This document shows positions 10,180 to 21,312 of a stretch of DNA of 64,000 nt, piece by piece. Every line of letters begins with the position of its first letter. Positions within the stretch are counted from its first letter, which is position 1. The stretch spans positions 124,001-188,000 of the forward strand of contig JAMXDE010000070.1 of assembly GCA_026770025.1 (NCBI GenBank), in the 5' to 3' direction. This stretch comes from Craspedostauros australis. Taxonomy: Eukaryota; Bacillariophyta; Bacillariophyceae; Mastogloiales; Achnanthaceae. The notes below the pieces were generated by a model that worked only from the letters and a program-made list of their open reading frames with translations, had not been told where the DNA came from and searched no databases. A program made the translations under genes and the position numbers.

Positions 10180-11016
10180 ATGAGCATCCAACAAGCTCAA
10201 CGACCGCTCGCATTGATCTTGGGTGTTGCGAATGCCAGATCCATCGCATGGAGCTGCGTCCGCTCCTTTCTCAACAACAACTACGATGTCATCCTCACGT
10301 ATCAGAATGAAAAGATCGGCGCCAAGGTGGAACGGATGATGCACAAGCACATCGAACAGCAGCAACGACAACATGAGACACAACAGCAACAGCAACATCC
10401 ATCATTGACAGGCCTCGTTTGCGATGTCCGATGCGATATCCCAAGACTCTTCCAACACGTGTCACAAGACCATCGTCCATTACATGCCATCGTGCATTCC
10501 GTGGCATTTGCCAACAACCTGCACCGACCCTTGCTGAATACCACCTTCGAAGACTATCAAGAGGCCCATGCCATCTCAGCATACTCCCTCATCGAACTGG
10601 CACGACATGCACAACCTCACATGGAACACCATTCCGGCATCACAGCCTTGACCTACTTGGGAGCCGTGCGCGCCATCCCATCGTATCATGTCATGGGACC
10701 GGCCAAGGCCAGCCTGGAATCCATCGTGCGCGGTCTGGCACTGGAGATGGCACCTGTGCGCGTCAACGCGGTCAGCGCGGGTCCCTTAAACACGGTGGCG
10801 GCCAAGGGTGGCATCACCAACTTTGGAGCTATGCGACAGGAGATGCAGGAGCGTGCACCGTTGGGCAATGTGACGGCGGATGAGGTTGCGGACACGGTGT
10901 CATTCTTGTCGATGGGTGGGACGGGAATCACAGGTCAGACGATCTATGTGGATGGTGGGTACAGTATCGTTGGTGGTCCAGCAGTTGATGGTCCGGTGGT
11001 GGATTCTGATTCGTAG
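10180..11016 (+). CDS. fabI: FabI-type enoyl-[acyl-carrier-protein] reductase (NADH)
   Basis: 278 residues, the usual FabI length plus a small insertion. The enzyme performs the last reductive step of type II fatty-acid elongation, reducing trans-2-enoyl-ACP. The N-terminal Rossmann motif is LILGVANARSIAW. The catalytic region reads TYLGAVRAIPSYHVMGPAKA, with the two tyrosines and the Y-x6-K lysine of the family in place. RVNAVSAGPLNTVAA and GQTIYVDGG follow the family closely. An insertion of His/Gln-rich sequence (about residues 50-75, QQQRQHETQQQQQ) sits after the coenzyme-binding helix and is unusual. The protein begins right at the Rossmann fold, so no plastid leader is visible, although FabI is a plastid enzyme in most algae. 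It may be a mitochondrial or cytosolic paralogue, or an upstream exon has been missed. Confidence 0.9.
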   Translation: MSIQQAQRPLALILGVANARSIAWSCVRSFLNNNYDVILTYQNEKIGAKVERMMHKHIEQQQRQHETQQQQQHPSLTGLVCDVRCDIPRLFQHVSQDHRPLHAIVHSVAFANNLHRPLLNTTFEDYQEAHAISAYSLIELARHAQPHMEHHSGITALTYLGAVRAIPSYHVMGPAKASLESIVRGLALEMAPVRVNAVSAGPLNTVAAKGGITNFGAMRQEMQERAPLGNVTADEVADTVSFLSMGGTGITGQTIYVDGGYSIVGGPAVDGPVVDSDS

Positions 11017-11916
11017 AATGGAACGGCATGGCATGGCATAACATGGCATGGAATAGAATAGAATAGAATAGAGCAGAGTGGGTCAGAGTAGAGTAGACAG
11101 AGTCGATTGTGTGGACTGATATAGGACGACTCGACGTGTGTGTTTGGAGTACTCTGCTGCATTGATTCTTGTGCTTGTAGATATGGAGCTGCATCGGAAT
11201 GTGTTGCATTGCAGAGTATGTTATGGTGTAGTGTAGTGTAGTTCAGTGCAGTATGGTATAGTGTGGTATAACTTTTCTACACGAGCGAGCATTGCACCTG
11301 GTCCCAACACTGTCGCCTCGAGTGGATGACTCCTCCAGAGCCAGAACGAAACCGAACGATCCTGCATTCTATTCGACGATGCCCTGCCCTGTTTGTTACT
11401 GGTTCCATTGGTTGACGAACACGCGAGAATGGACCTGGTCGAGCACAGACGTTGGATGATGGCACAGCACAAAACAACACAGGAGAGCACAACACAACAC
11501 AAACGGCACTTCGCGTGGCACGTTGCAACTCCTCTGTCGCTGTGCGCAACATGCTCCTGCCAGCATGTTCGTGTGAATGGAGGTGGCATGAGTTTGGAGC
11601 TGGATCTCGACTCAAATGTAGCCATGGGTCAGATGAATGGCGTTAGATGCATCGATCAAATCACAAGGAGACGATAGTAAAGATACAATGCGCTTCCAGA
11701 CGACTCTCTGTCGCTCTCTCTCTATATTCAAATCCCTAGAGTGCTCTCTGAAGTCCACAACAAGACTGTTTTATTCGTGCAAGTCAATCACACGATTCGA
11801 TCAACCAATTGGTCGCATGGGTCAATCGTTGTCTTTTTCTTGTCGGAATCAAATTTGAGCTAACACAGAGTTTGAATCGGTTGCAGCAAAACCTGACGAG
11901 TTCCAACAACGAAGAA
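11017..11916. other. intergenic region with short simple repeats
   Basis: Directly after the enoyl reductase stop come two simple repeats: a GGCAT/ACATGG series at about 11024-11050 and GAATA repeated at about 11051-11072. The rest shows no credible gene on either strand. Confidence 0.5.
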
Positions 11917-12231
11917 ATGGAAACCCGTGAACCACAGAACGCCTCAGAACTACACAGAGTTTCGGCACAGCGAAAGAAACAACAACGCAATCAAACACAA
12001 TTGCGCACATCGATCAAACAGGACCACAAACATCAAATCTTCCTCAGAACCAAGGCCATCTTCCTCTTTGTCTGCATCTCCATCCTCATCTGCATCTTCA
12101 TCTGTATTGTCGCCAGTGACAACGACAGTCGCAATCAGCAGCGAAAGGATCGCCAGCATCCACAGAGCACCAACTCCTCCAACAAGACGACCATCGTGAC
12201 AACGACAAGACAGGACAATCCACTGCCTTGA
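11917..12231 (+). CDS. possible small membrane protein
   Basis: 104 residues from the Met at 11917 (the frame is open from 11809). Residues about 47-66 form one strongly hydrophobic helix (AIFLFVCISILICIFICIVA), preceded by a basic, Gln-rich segment and followed by a Ser/Thr/Asn-rich tail. I know no family for it. It could be a real single-pass protein or a chance frame; the helix is the only argument for it. Confidence 0.3.
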   Translation: METREPQNASELHRVSAQRKKQQRNQTQLRTSIKQDHKHQIFLRTKAIFLFVCISILICIFICIVASDNDSRNQQRKDRQHPQSTNSSNKTTIVTTTRQDNPLP

Positions 12232-12280
12232 TTCCTTTCTTGGCGTGGCAACCACGAAGTCCGCATCTTGGCACGGTTCT

Positions 12281-12480
12281 GCCACACTTGAAGCAAGCAA
12301 ACAAACAAGCCTCAGTGCTGGCCACAACTCTGACAACCGACAACACAAGCAACACACGCAAGGCTCCGGGAAAGAACAAAGGCAACGATATGATTGGATG
12401 TCGGCGCTTTCTGCCGCACTTGAAGCGAGCAAAGACGCGAGCCTCGGTGCTGGCCACAACACCGACAGCACAAGCAGCAA
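12281..12480. repeat. imperfect tandem duplication, period about 127 bases
   Basis: The sequence TTCTGCCACACTTGAAGC... at 12281 returns as TTCTGCCGCACTTGAAGC... at about 12408, followed in both by GCCTC(A/G)GTGCTGGCCACAAC. The unit codes SATLEASK/SAALEASK in one plus frame, but no complete gene is evident. The two units differ at several positions, so the duplication is not recent. Confidence 0.55.
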
Positions 12481-13104
12481 ACACAAGTCTCTGGGAGAGA
12501 TCAAAGGTAAGGATATGGTTGGATGCAGGCGTGACATCGTATTGCACTTCGAACCATTCCAACTTCGTCAAACTGAGAGAACGAATCGATACTCCACCAA
12601 CGAACATTCACATCCACACTGACACTACCAATGACAAGGAAGGTGCATGACAGTGTCTCCTCGTTGTGATGGAGATTGTGCTTGTGCAGGTGCTTGCCCT
12701 TGTGTCAGGCCCGTTCAATTCCAGAGGATGGAATGTTGGCATTGCGTTGTATTGCATTGCATTGTACTGTAGACCCATCCATTGTGAGAAGGGGGTTGAT
12801 CGTGCCCACTCCAAATCCAACCAACTTCCATCCATCTCTCACAATCTGTCTTTCTCTTACCGCTCTTTTTTGAACTGTACCTGCTGCTCGTCGTATGCTG
12901 TTGCTTGTTGCTGAGCTTCGTCATCTCCGTCGTCTCTGTCGCGTTTTCTCTCATGACCATTCTCACTGATTCCTCAAGACGTGCAGCGCATATCCCACAG
13001 TGCTTTCCAACGTCACAGGAAGCCTGCAACCATCCACCCACACCATACAACAGACGACACCCCCAAGAGTTGGAACACCACACTCTGCAAGAACTGTTGC
13101 GACA

Positions 13105-15708
13105 ATGGGGAAGAACAACAAGCTCAAGAGCAAGAGCAGCAAGCAATCATTCACAGGATTCTCAACCCTCAACGAAAGCCCACCGGTGCCACTCCAAGAT
13201 GCCATCATCAACAAGTTGCACAATGCCATCCGTGAAAAGACAACACCAACACTCCATCAAGTGAAAGTTTGCACCAGACACGGCGATTGGTATCATTCTC
13301 GCCAGGTCTTCTCCATTGGCAACCCTCAGTTCCGACATCAAGCCAGACATGGAAGATCGCCCCAGCAGCTGTACATGGAAAAGGCAGACAGTGATCTGGT
13401 GCTGCTGTACTGCTCTGCCAGCGGGACCGGCAAGACAGCCGAACTCGCAGCGAGCGCGTACTCAAGAGATGCTGCCTTCTCCATCCAACTGGTTGTCGAC
13501 GAGGACATTCCTACTGCTAAGCGCGGCGCTGCTCGACGACGTGAAGCACGAATCTGTCTCAAGAAAAGTATTCACAAGCTCGTGGATCAAGACAAGAGCA
13601 TCCGAGCTCTTTTTGCCCAGATCGCTGACATGATCAAGCACCACCGCACCAAGGAAGACATGGTGCGAATCGTCGTCGCCATCGATGAAGCAGGATCCCA
13701 ACCCAACCTCATCAATGAGATCATTCGCAACGACGAAGATCTTGGTCAGGATCTTGCCGCATTCATCATGACGGGATGCAACAACCCAGACAAAGGTGAA
13801 AAATGTCACGATGAGATCAAGTGGATCAACACGCAGAAGGAATCACTGCAGGTGGTGTTCTCCATTGCAGGTACATGCTTCCAGAGTGACGCGCAAGGAA
13901 GCTTGCCTAACAACTTCAAGCAACTCCAACCAATTGCCCAAAGGAAGGTTGAGGAGGTCTACAACGTTCTCTGCCGAGAGTATCCAGACAGTCAGAACAA
14001 ATTTCCACCCTATCAACAGCTTCCAGAATATCCCCTCCTCAACGATATCGTCCATCACAACTCAAGAATGACCTCTGCCTTGGTGTTCCAACTTGCGACC
14101 AACAACTTCTTGTATTATGATCCCCGCCATCAAGCCAAGGTTGCCACGGCTGTTTTCAAGGACTTCTGCAAAAGCCATGCTATGGAGTCCTTGTGGAAGT
14201 CTCCACACGCGTGCCAGCAGGTTGCGGCAAGTGCTTACGCTGCCTTCGTCTTCCAGCAAAAGATCAAGGTGTCACCTGGTGAGGATGCCCATTCCATCCG
14301 AGAGAAGGTTCTGAACGATTCCATCCACTTCCAACACTTTGGTGAGGACCGCGTCGAGATACACGATCTCATTGGCGAGTATGGGCTCCTGACTATCCAA
14401 TCATTCGCAGATCTCTCCACGATGGCAGAACAGGAGGACGGGAGAGTTGAGATGTACCCTTTCCTCATGGATCCTGCCATGCAGCGACTCTGTAGCTGGA
14501 TCATCGCTGGTGGAGAAGCCATGGCACATCTCGATGAAGGTTTGGAGACGACACCATTCGCATATGAAGCGCTCACAGTCCAATTCATCTCCAGCGTGAC
14601 AGCTGCAGCCACGACCGTTGAGGCAACAGATCGAAAGGATCTGAAATCGATGCTCGAGGATGGCGCTGCGATGTACGCACCCGAAGTGAGAGATGGTGAT
14701 GCTGTCACATCTCCATTCGTGGACAAGGACATTGCAGAATCGTGGGAAGGGCTTCGCGGATGGTTCCCTGTTGCTTTTCCATCAGAGTTTGCCATGAAGG
14801 GCATGTACCTCCAGAAGTCACCCATGCAGTTGTCGCTGGGGCAAACACATCCACAACAGGAGCAGCAACAAGTACAGCAGCGACAGAACCGAACCTACTG
14901 GGGTGACCTGGAAGGTTGGATGGTCGAACTCAGCAATCCTGATCCCCCCAACAACACTGATGAACTCCAGAAGTATGCCCCTCTCCTGCATAGTGATGAA
15001 GCAACGCTCACCATCGACAAGGACTACCTCAAGGGACTCTGGGACCTGCGAAACGCCATCATCGAAAGACCGACACTGGAGGAAGGGACACAGGCGTTCC
15101 ACCCTCCAATCGCAAGCGTCGCAGAAGGCAACAGCAACTTGGCAGACGGATACGTGTCCGTCGTGGTTGCTCAAAAGGAAGAGGTTGGCAACAAGATCGT
15201 GTGGAAGAACCTCAAGCTCGTCACCATCTGCATCCAGGTAATGGAATACACAATCGATAAGATTTCCAACGAATCCATCCGCGACACCAAGAACAAGGTC
15301 CTTCACGAGCTCCTCCACATTCCATTTGGCAACGATCGCTTGTATTGCGTAGCAGGCAGACCAGAAAGCCTTGTGGATCGAACGATAAGCCAGGCCGATG
15401 CTGATGCGGCCAAAAGCGACGCAAAAAGAGTTGCTGGTGATCGTGCTGTCGCAGAATTCGAAGCCATGATCGAACAAAAGCTGGAAGCAATCGAAGAGGA
15501 AGCCAGAAATGCAGCCACAGCAGAAGCAGAAGCTGATGAGACCCACCTTGAGCCATACATCACGATGCCGATCGGTAAGTCCACCGCTTGGAAGGCGGTG
15601 TTGGACGTGGGTATTGACTGTGGCGGGTGTGGGAAGACTAAGAGTTTCGGTGTCCAGTTGAAGTACTCTTCAGCTCGAACCGACTTCGGACACACATCAT
15701 CGAAGTAA
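13105..15708 (+). CDS. Crinkler/RHS-like P-loop NTPase protein
   Basis: 867 residues from the Met at 13105 (MGKNNKLKSK), chosen over the upstream Met at 13000 because the extra leader is low quality. Walker A is SASGTGKT at about residue 103-112, preceded by DSDLVLLYC. Walker B is VRIVVAIDEA at about 186-196. A sensor-like strand, VVFSIAGT, lies at about 250. The middle is helical. The C-terminal region at about 679 onward (ADGYVSVVVAQ, KLVTICIQVM, RLYCVAGRP) aligns with the nuclease-like end of the gene at 1-930, but its nuclease signature looks weak. Residues about 771-812 are a charged coiled coil. The overall plan matches Crinkler/RHS-type proteins, which are multicopy and linked with mobile DNA. 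Cellular role unknown. Same family and orientation as 26977-30309. Confidence 0.65.
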   Translation: MGKNNKLKSKSSKQSFTGFSTLNESPPVPLQDAIINKLHNAIREKTTPTLHQVKVCTRHGDWYHSRQVFSIGNPQFRHQARHGRSPQQLYMEKADSDLVLLYCSASGTGKTAELAASAYSRDAAFSIQLVVDEDIPTAKRGAARRREARICLKKSIHKLVDQDKSIRALFAQIADMIKHHRTKEDMVRIVVAIDEAGSQPNLINEIIRNDEDLGQDLAAFIMTGCNNPDKGEKCHDEIKWINTQKESLQVVFSIAGTCFQSDAQGSLPNNFKQLQPIAQRKVEEVYNVLCREYPDSQNKFPPYQQLPEYPLLNDIVHHNSRMTSALVFQLATNNFLYYDPRHQAKVATAVFKDFCKSHAMESLWKSPHACQQVAASAYAAFVFQQKIKVSPGEDAHSIREKVLNDSIHFQHFGEDRVEIHDLIGEYGLLTIQSFADLSTMAEQEDGRVEMYPFLMDPAMQRLCSWIIAGGEAMAHLDEGLETTPFAYEALTVQFISSVTAAATTVEATDRKDLKSMLEDGAAMYAPEVRDGDAVTSPFVDKDIAESWEGLRGWFPVAFPSEFAMKGMYLQKSPMQLSLGQTHPQQEQQQVQQRQNRTYWGDLEGWMVELSNPDPPNNTDELQKYAPLLHSDEATLTIDKDYLKGLWDLRNAIIERPTLEEGTQAFHPPIASVAEGNSNLADGYVSVVVAQKEEVGNKIVWKNLKLVTICIQVMEYTIDKISNESIRDTKNKVLHELLHIPFGNDRLYCVAGRPESLVDRTISQADADAAKSDAKRVAGDRAVAEFEAMIEQKLEAIEEEARNAATAEAEADETHLEPYITMPIGKSTAWKAVLDVGIDCGGCGKTKSFGVQLKYSSARTDFGHTSSK

Positions 15709-16922
15709 GCGGAACGATAGAGAACGGGAGGTGGCTGGAGGCAACAGTGGTGGAATGTGGATGTGGTGAGAACCAGCGCCAACGCAGACTGCATGCAGGA
15801 CGGTGTGGAAGTGAAGCCGCTCAGCTGATCCGACCACGTCCACAATGGGTGATGCAAGAGGGTTGAAGATGTGGCGACAGAGGGGCGGTCCATGACAGTC
15901 CATGACAGTGGAGTGATGTGGCACAGCATCTCGGAAGTCGACAAGGAACCGTCATCAAACCATGTTGTGTCATGTGTGCCATATATGTAACATGGCAGAT
16001 TTCTGATAGTTGTGATGTTACTCGTGGAGAGCGGTTCACAATGAACAGGCTGCTGTTCTGTGCAGTGCATCCTGTCACCGTCCAGCCAGGGTTGGCCTGT
16101 TGTTGCTCTTGATTTGTTCCTGTGCGACCATTGTGTATCCCCAACGACTCCGAACGATACATAAATATGCTGCCTCCTCCATGAATTGCTCATTCACAAC
16201 ATCCGTATTATTGGGACGCAGCTGCGATGATGATTTGAACCTTTGCCGCGAACGTGAACACCTCCATGAAACTGTCTAGATATCCTCTGCTAGCTTGCCA
16301 CCGCCTTTCATGTGTTTGGTTGTCGTCGTTGTCTGCGTCGCGTCGACATGCGTGCCGTTGATTGGACAAACGTGAGAAACGGCTCTTTTTGTGTCGCATG
16401 GCCAATATTCCCAGCGTTTAGTCGATCTCAACGTTTCGAAAGCTGCACATCCAACTTTTTCCCATTGAACGCTGAGGATAATACTAGCCGTTTGCTCCGA
16501 GCTCACAAATTCCCCAGCAACAACGACGAAATGAGGCGCACCAGTCCACCCACACCCCGTTCATGCAATCCTATTCCGACGCGCTCATGCTTGAACAAGC
16601 AAGTGCACAGAGAGCTGAAGCACAACAGTGAGCGTTCACTATTGCAGGCTTCATACAGCCGCCACCCCTTGCCATACACACACCACCTCACATCACAATT
16701 CAAAAAACGCACCTGAAGTTTGCACAGCCATCAACTACAGCCACCAACAACGACAGCAATCTCGTGAGCAGCCTTTGGTGGCGCCGTTGATTTCCGCATT
16801 CACATCCGCCAATCAACAACAGCAACAGCAACAGCAACAGACCAGGCACACCGATTCTATCTCATACGCAACAAGCGACACCACTGGAAACGAACGAGCA
16901 ACCACCAACGACCAAAGTAGCA
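15709..16922. other. intergenic region upstream of the PDZ membrane protein
   Basis: No supported gene. A CAACAG run lies near 16815-16840, close to the start of the next gene and probably in its 5' UTR. Confidence 0.5.
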
Positions 16923-19900
16923 ATGATGAAGTCTGCGAGCAACGTGCTATGGTTGCTCATGCTTGTGTCGCATGTCGCGGCCTGGCCCAACACACCGTCC
17001 CTGGGAAAGTTGCGCGGCACGCGAAAAGAATCCAATCAGAACAGATTCCAGAAGAAGACACGCCGATTTGCCAGGCGCCTGGGTGCCAAACGCTTGCTCT
17101 TCTTTATCCCGGATACGACGGCCCCGAGCGTTTCAAATCAACCGTCGAAAGCTCCGTCCATCATGCCAACAAGCGAGCCTACAGTGTCGGCAAATCCATC
17201 TTTCATTGAATCGGAAACACCGACCAGCCACCCCACGGCGAGCCCAACATTGGCGCCGACCCCGTCGCCATCAGCAGCGCCATCAAACGCGCCAAGCGAT
17301 CACCCATCGAACTCGCCGACCCCGACGCCATCAGCAGCGCCAACAAACGCGCCAAGCGATTCCCCATCGAACTCGCCGACTTCAGCACCCACCACAAGCC
17401 CCACAGGATCTCCCTCCGTTCATCCCACTGTCATTCCCAGTTCCGCGCCCACAGCTACGCCGACGACTTCCCCATCCGAGAGCCCAACGCAGCACCCGAC
17501 GATCCAACTGAGCACAACTCCCAGCGCTATGCCTTCAACAGACCCCACACAACAGCCATCCAATCATCCCAGCACAGTTCCGTCCATGGTGCCATCAGCT
17601 TCACCTTCGGTCCTGCCATCTTCGTCGCCCTCCATCGAAATCATGAAGACCAAGACCGCAACCATCGTCCTGACGCTGCAAGGCTTCGAGGAGAAGCTGA
17701 ACGAAGACGCGGAACGCAAGTTCGAGACCCAAACCTTCGACTTCTTGCGAGACTACGCACCTCCTGGCGAGATGCACGATGTGGAGATGCTCGCCGTCAC
17801 GGTTCTGGGACAGGAGCTCACCGCGGACAGCGCCGAGAATTCGGATATCTCCGGACGTCGCCTGCTACGCAATCAGCGATCATTGGAAACAACCAAGACT
17901 ACCAATCTCGAGCTTTTCGTGCGGGTTGTCGGTGATGTTGTACGTGGCGTCGCTCCGAAGCACTTTTCCTTCGAGGACTACCTGACGAAGACGTTTGAAA
18001 ACAACTGGGCAGCATACACGCAACGTCTGTCCCAAATTGATACGACCTTCGAGCATCTCAACGAAGACGATAATCCCAAGGCTAGCGTACAACAAGGAGA
18101 TTCCAGCGAGACGCTCAAGGTGGCGCTCGCATTGGTTTGCTCCTTCTTCGCCTTGCTGGTGGCAGCGCTTGCATCGTACTACGCCATCAAGAAGCGACTA
18201 CGACGCAAGACGAAGGAGATCGGCTGGGAGCCATTCAACCAGGCGACTAGAAGCGAATCCAGCTCGGAGGAAGGCAGCGGAGATGGACTCATCCCGTTCG
18301 ATGATGTCCACGAGACCATTGACACGCCACCAGAACCGCTGCAGCTGCAGATCGAGAATGGCGATGCATCGAGCAAGGACGATCCCATCCACGGCATGAG
18401 CGTTTGCGGATCCGAAGCAAAGCGCAAGTCCGTCTCGCCGAGCGTCCTCTCCATGGGATCCAACGAGCAATACGGCATCCACGACGCCAACAACGCTCAT
18501 GGTGGTCACATGGGCGGCAATATCAACAGCAACGTCAACAACAATGTCAACAGCAACGTCCACGCAAGCAACAACACCAACGAAAGCAACAAGATCAAGA
18601 TGAACAAGAAATGGATGACGCCAAGATTCGGCAGAGGCAGCGTGGATGGCTTTGATACCGAGAGCAACAATGACCCTCCCCAGCACATGGACTCGATGAA
18701 CTTCGCCGCCTTGAACAAGGCAGGAAGACATTCGCTGGACCCGGACGCAGACTTTGCGCCACCCTACTTCCCTCGCCAAGATGGCCATGGCATCGGCAGT
18801 CAAGACTCAGAAGACTCAGGGAACAACGATGGCGTCCAGCTGCTCTCGAACAAGAACAAACGACGAACCAGCAGCGATCGGTACGGCGAAAACAAAGACG
18901 GCGATGACGACGAGGAGGACGATGACGCCCAATACTTCAACAACAAGAGTAGTGGCAACGGCAACAAGCGTCGCTCTCCCGCAAACAGAGCAGCAGCAGC
19001 AGCAACAACATCAACGACGACACAGTCCGAGTCCGTCTCTTTCGTCCCAAAGGCATTTGCCAACACGCCGCTTGGAAGTGTCGTAAACAGCACGGCCAAC
19101 AGCTTCTTCGGCATGTTCTCCAACGCCAACAACGCCGAGGGCGTCGGCGCGAACGAATCGACTAAGCCCACAAACACAAGCCGTCGTGATGACAACGGCA
19201 GTAGCGGTGGCAATACGAACAGCAAGCAGACCCACCGCAACGGATCGTCCAATGGCAGAAAGCAATATGTGCACATGTCCGAAGCCGCACTGTCCCAGCA
19301 CAGCGCGATGCACGGTGCAACGAAGGTGAATGCCATTGGGTCTGAAACCACCTCGAGCTACTGGCAAGCAAAGCAAAAGCAGCAGCAACAGCAGCAACAA
19401 CAGAAGGTGAACGTGAAGCAAGGCACTAAGAGCGAGGCAAGCTCTGGCTCCAGCCTTTACCCGCGGACTCATCCGCACCGTCCAAGTATGAACAAGCACG
19501 AACAGCAGGCCCCAAGCGTCGACGAAAAGAATCGTGGTACCAAACAGTATGGATCGTCTGCAACTGCAACGGCAACGCAGCAGCAACAGCAGCGCCAACC
19601 TCAAAGTCCCGCCAAGTGGAATCAACGCCCATTGTTCGACACGGCGACCGAAGTCGGCTGGGACGATGACGACAATCGCAACGACGTTGAAGAATTTGGC
19701 AGCCGCCGATCCGATTTCAGCCTAGAGATCGCCAAGGAACCTCGTCTGGGCAATTGGGAAGAGACGGCGATGGGCGGACTCTCAGTCGTTCAGTCCAAAC
19801 CAGCAAAGACGATGGATGCTGCCTCTAGAACCCAAACCATGCCGACGATGGAGCCAGACACACCCATGTCCTCCATGTTCGAAAAGAGTTCATACTTCAG

Positions 19901-20897
19901 CACCAACGCAAACCCACCGAGCTCTGTCACGGGAGGCCGACGGCCGTCCTCGTTCCACAACTTCAACAATCAAGAACAACCAAGCATCGCTTATCAACAT
20001 CCCACAAGACAGCGGAAGCGAGACCAGCCGCAACGCCAACGTCAACGGGAGACGCCAGCATACGCCAGTACTCGCATCAGCTACATCAGCAGCAGCAGCG
20101 CCAGCGAAGATGACAGTGAATACGACGGTGGCAGATCCGGATATGCTCAGTACGCATTCCAAACCGGAAACAATACTGGCAGCCACAACTACAACGGCCA
20201 CGACTACAACAACCGCAACACCCATAACTACAACAGCGACACGTACGGCACCCGCTCCAACACCCACACCCACAGCAATAGCAACGGCGGTGCAAGCAAC
20301 AGCACCAGCCACAACAATCGGTACAGTAGAAATAGTGACAGTCAGCCAGATCGCCACGGCGCCGCAAATCCATCACCACGACTGTCGGAAGAAGCGCGGT
20401 CCACCTTTTCTCTCGGTGCTCGCCCGATGAACGATCATGAGAAGAAGTACTACAAGCACGACAAGCTAAATGTCGCAGGAGGCGACGCGCAGAGCAAGAA
20501 CCGGGAATCTCGAGGTGGTTCGGACCACAGCAGCAACGCCAGCGGAAGCAGATACCGTCAGTACCAGCAACAGCTACGGCAACAGGAGCAGCAACAGGAG
20601 CAGGCAGGCGAGGACATTGTCCCAGCCTCGCTGTCACACCAGGAGAACCTGTACGACATCTTCGCACCATCTGGTCCCATCGGGATTGTCGTCGACACCA
20701 CCAAATACGGCCCAGCGGTGCACTCCATCAAGTCCACATCCCCCGTTCTTGGTCTCATCAACCGAGGCGACTTGATCGTCTCATTGGATGACGAGGACAC
20801 GCGGTCTATGACTGCGGCTGCGCTCACCCGCATGCTCGCAAAGAAGTCCAGACAGCGGGAACGCAAGATCACTCTCATCGCCGTGAATCGGTTCTAG
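16923..20897 (+). CDS. large type I membrane protein: signal peptide, Pro/Ser/Thr repeats, one TM helix, PDZ-like C-terminus
   Basis: 1324 residues. The N-terminus is a signal peptide (VLWLLMLVSHVAAW, about 1-21), followed by a basic stretch. Residues about 68-240 are P-S/T-x-x-P-S/T repeats. A folded ectodomain follows at about 241-395 (KTATIVLTLQGFEEKL, EMLAVTVLGQE), then one membrane helix at about 398-423 (VALALVCSFFALLVAALASYYA) with a basic stop-transfer (KKRLRRKTKE). The cytoplasmic tail is about 820 residues of Asn/Gln/Ser-rich low complexity. The last 80 residues (GPIGIVVDTTKYGPAVHSI, RGDLIVSLDD) look like a PDZ domain, which would bind partner C-termini. This layout suggests a cell-surface sensor or wall-membrane linker, but that is inference. 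The same kind of repeat occurs in the gene at 2595. Confidence 0.8.
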   Translation: MMKSASNVLWLLMLVSHVAAWPNTPSLGKLRGTRKESNQNRFQKKTRRFARRLGAKRLLFFIPDTTAPSVSNQPSKAPSIMPTSEPTVSANPSFIESETPTSHPTASPTLAPTPSPSAAPSNAPSDHPSNSPTPTPSAAPTNAPSDSPSNSPTSAPTTSPTGSPSVHPTVIPSSAPTATPTTSPSESPTQHPTIQLSTTPSAMPSTDPTQQPSNHPSTVPSMVPSASPSVLPSSSPSIEIMKTKTATIVLTLQGFEEKLNEDAERKFETQTFDFLRDYAPPGEMHDVEMLAVTVLGQELTADSAENSDISGRRLLRNQRSLETTKTTNLELFVRVVGDVVRGVAPKHFSFEDYLTKTFENNWAAYTQRLSQIDTTFEHLNEDDNPKASVQQGDSSETLKVALALVCSFFALLVAALASYYAIKKRLRRKTKEIGWEPFNQATRSESSSEEGSGDGLIPFDDVHETIDTPPEPLQLQIENGDASSKDDPIHGMSVCGSEAKRKSVSPSVLSMGSNEQYGIHDANNAHGGHMGGNINSNVNNNVNSNVHASNNTNESNKIKMNKKWMTPRFGRGSVDGFDTESNNDPPQHMDSMNFAALNKAGRHSLDPDADFAPPYFPRQDGHGIGSQDSEDSGNNDGVQLLSNKNKRRTSSDRYGENKDGDDDEEDDDAQYFNNKSSGNGNKRRSPANRAAAAATTSTTTQSESVSFVPKAFANTPLGSVVNSTANSFFGMFSNANNAEGVGANESTKPTNTSRRDDNGSSGGNTNSKQTHRNGSSNGRKQYVHMSEAALSQHSAMHGATKVNAIGSETTSSYWQAKQKQQQQQQQQKVNVKQGTKSEASSGSSLYPRTHPHRPSMNKHEQQAPSVDEKNRGTKQYGSSATATATQQQQQRQPQSPAKWNQRPLFDTATEVGWDDDDNRNDVEEFGSRRSDFSLEIAKEPRLGNWEETAMGGLSVVQSKPAKTMDAASRTQTMPTMEPDTPMSSMFEKSSYFSTNANPPSSVTGGRRPSSFHNFNNQEQPSIAYQHPTRQRKRDQPQRQRQRETPAYASTRISYISSSSASEDDSEYDGGRSGYAQYAFQTGNNTGSHNYNGHDYNNRNTHNYNSDTYGTRSNTHTHSNSNGGASNSTSHNNRYSRNSDSQPDRHGAANPSPRLSEEARSTFSLGARPMNDHEKKYYKHDKLNVAGGDAQSKNRESRGGSDHSSNASGSRYRQYQQQLRQQEQQQEQAGEDIVPASLSHQENLYDIFAPSGPIGIVVDTTKYGPAVHSIKSTSPVLGLINRGDLIVSLDDEDTRSMTAAALTRMLAKKSRQRERKITLIAVNRF

Positions 20898-21312
20898 AAA
20901 GGCAAGCTCTGTATCAGGCCAAAGATGAAGGGTGCGGTTGACGAATATGACAGTCTTACTGAGTGAAGGAAGAAGTTTCCTTGGATTCACATTGTACCTC
21001 GCGCGTTGCAACCACAATGGCGATCGGGACTGTGTTCGTACGATCCTCCCCTTCCGTGAAGCGAAAGAAGAGTAAGTGCTCGGCTGATATGCACAAAATC
21101 CATAACTCATAATACACAATGCAAAGTACACTGTCAATGATATGTATGGCTACACTCTTACGGATACTATGATACTATCAGTATGAATCACAACTTGAAG
21201 CATGTTCCGAACATGGTGATATGCAGATGCATCTCCACCTGTCTCCCGCAGAGACGAAGGAAACTTCTGCTGCTGCTTGATACGATGCGATGCGTGCTTG
21301 GCTTGAGCTTGT

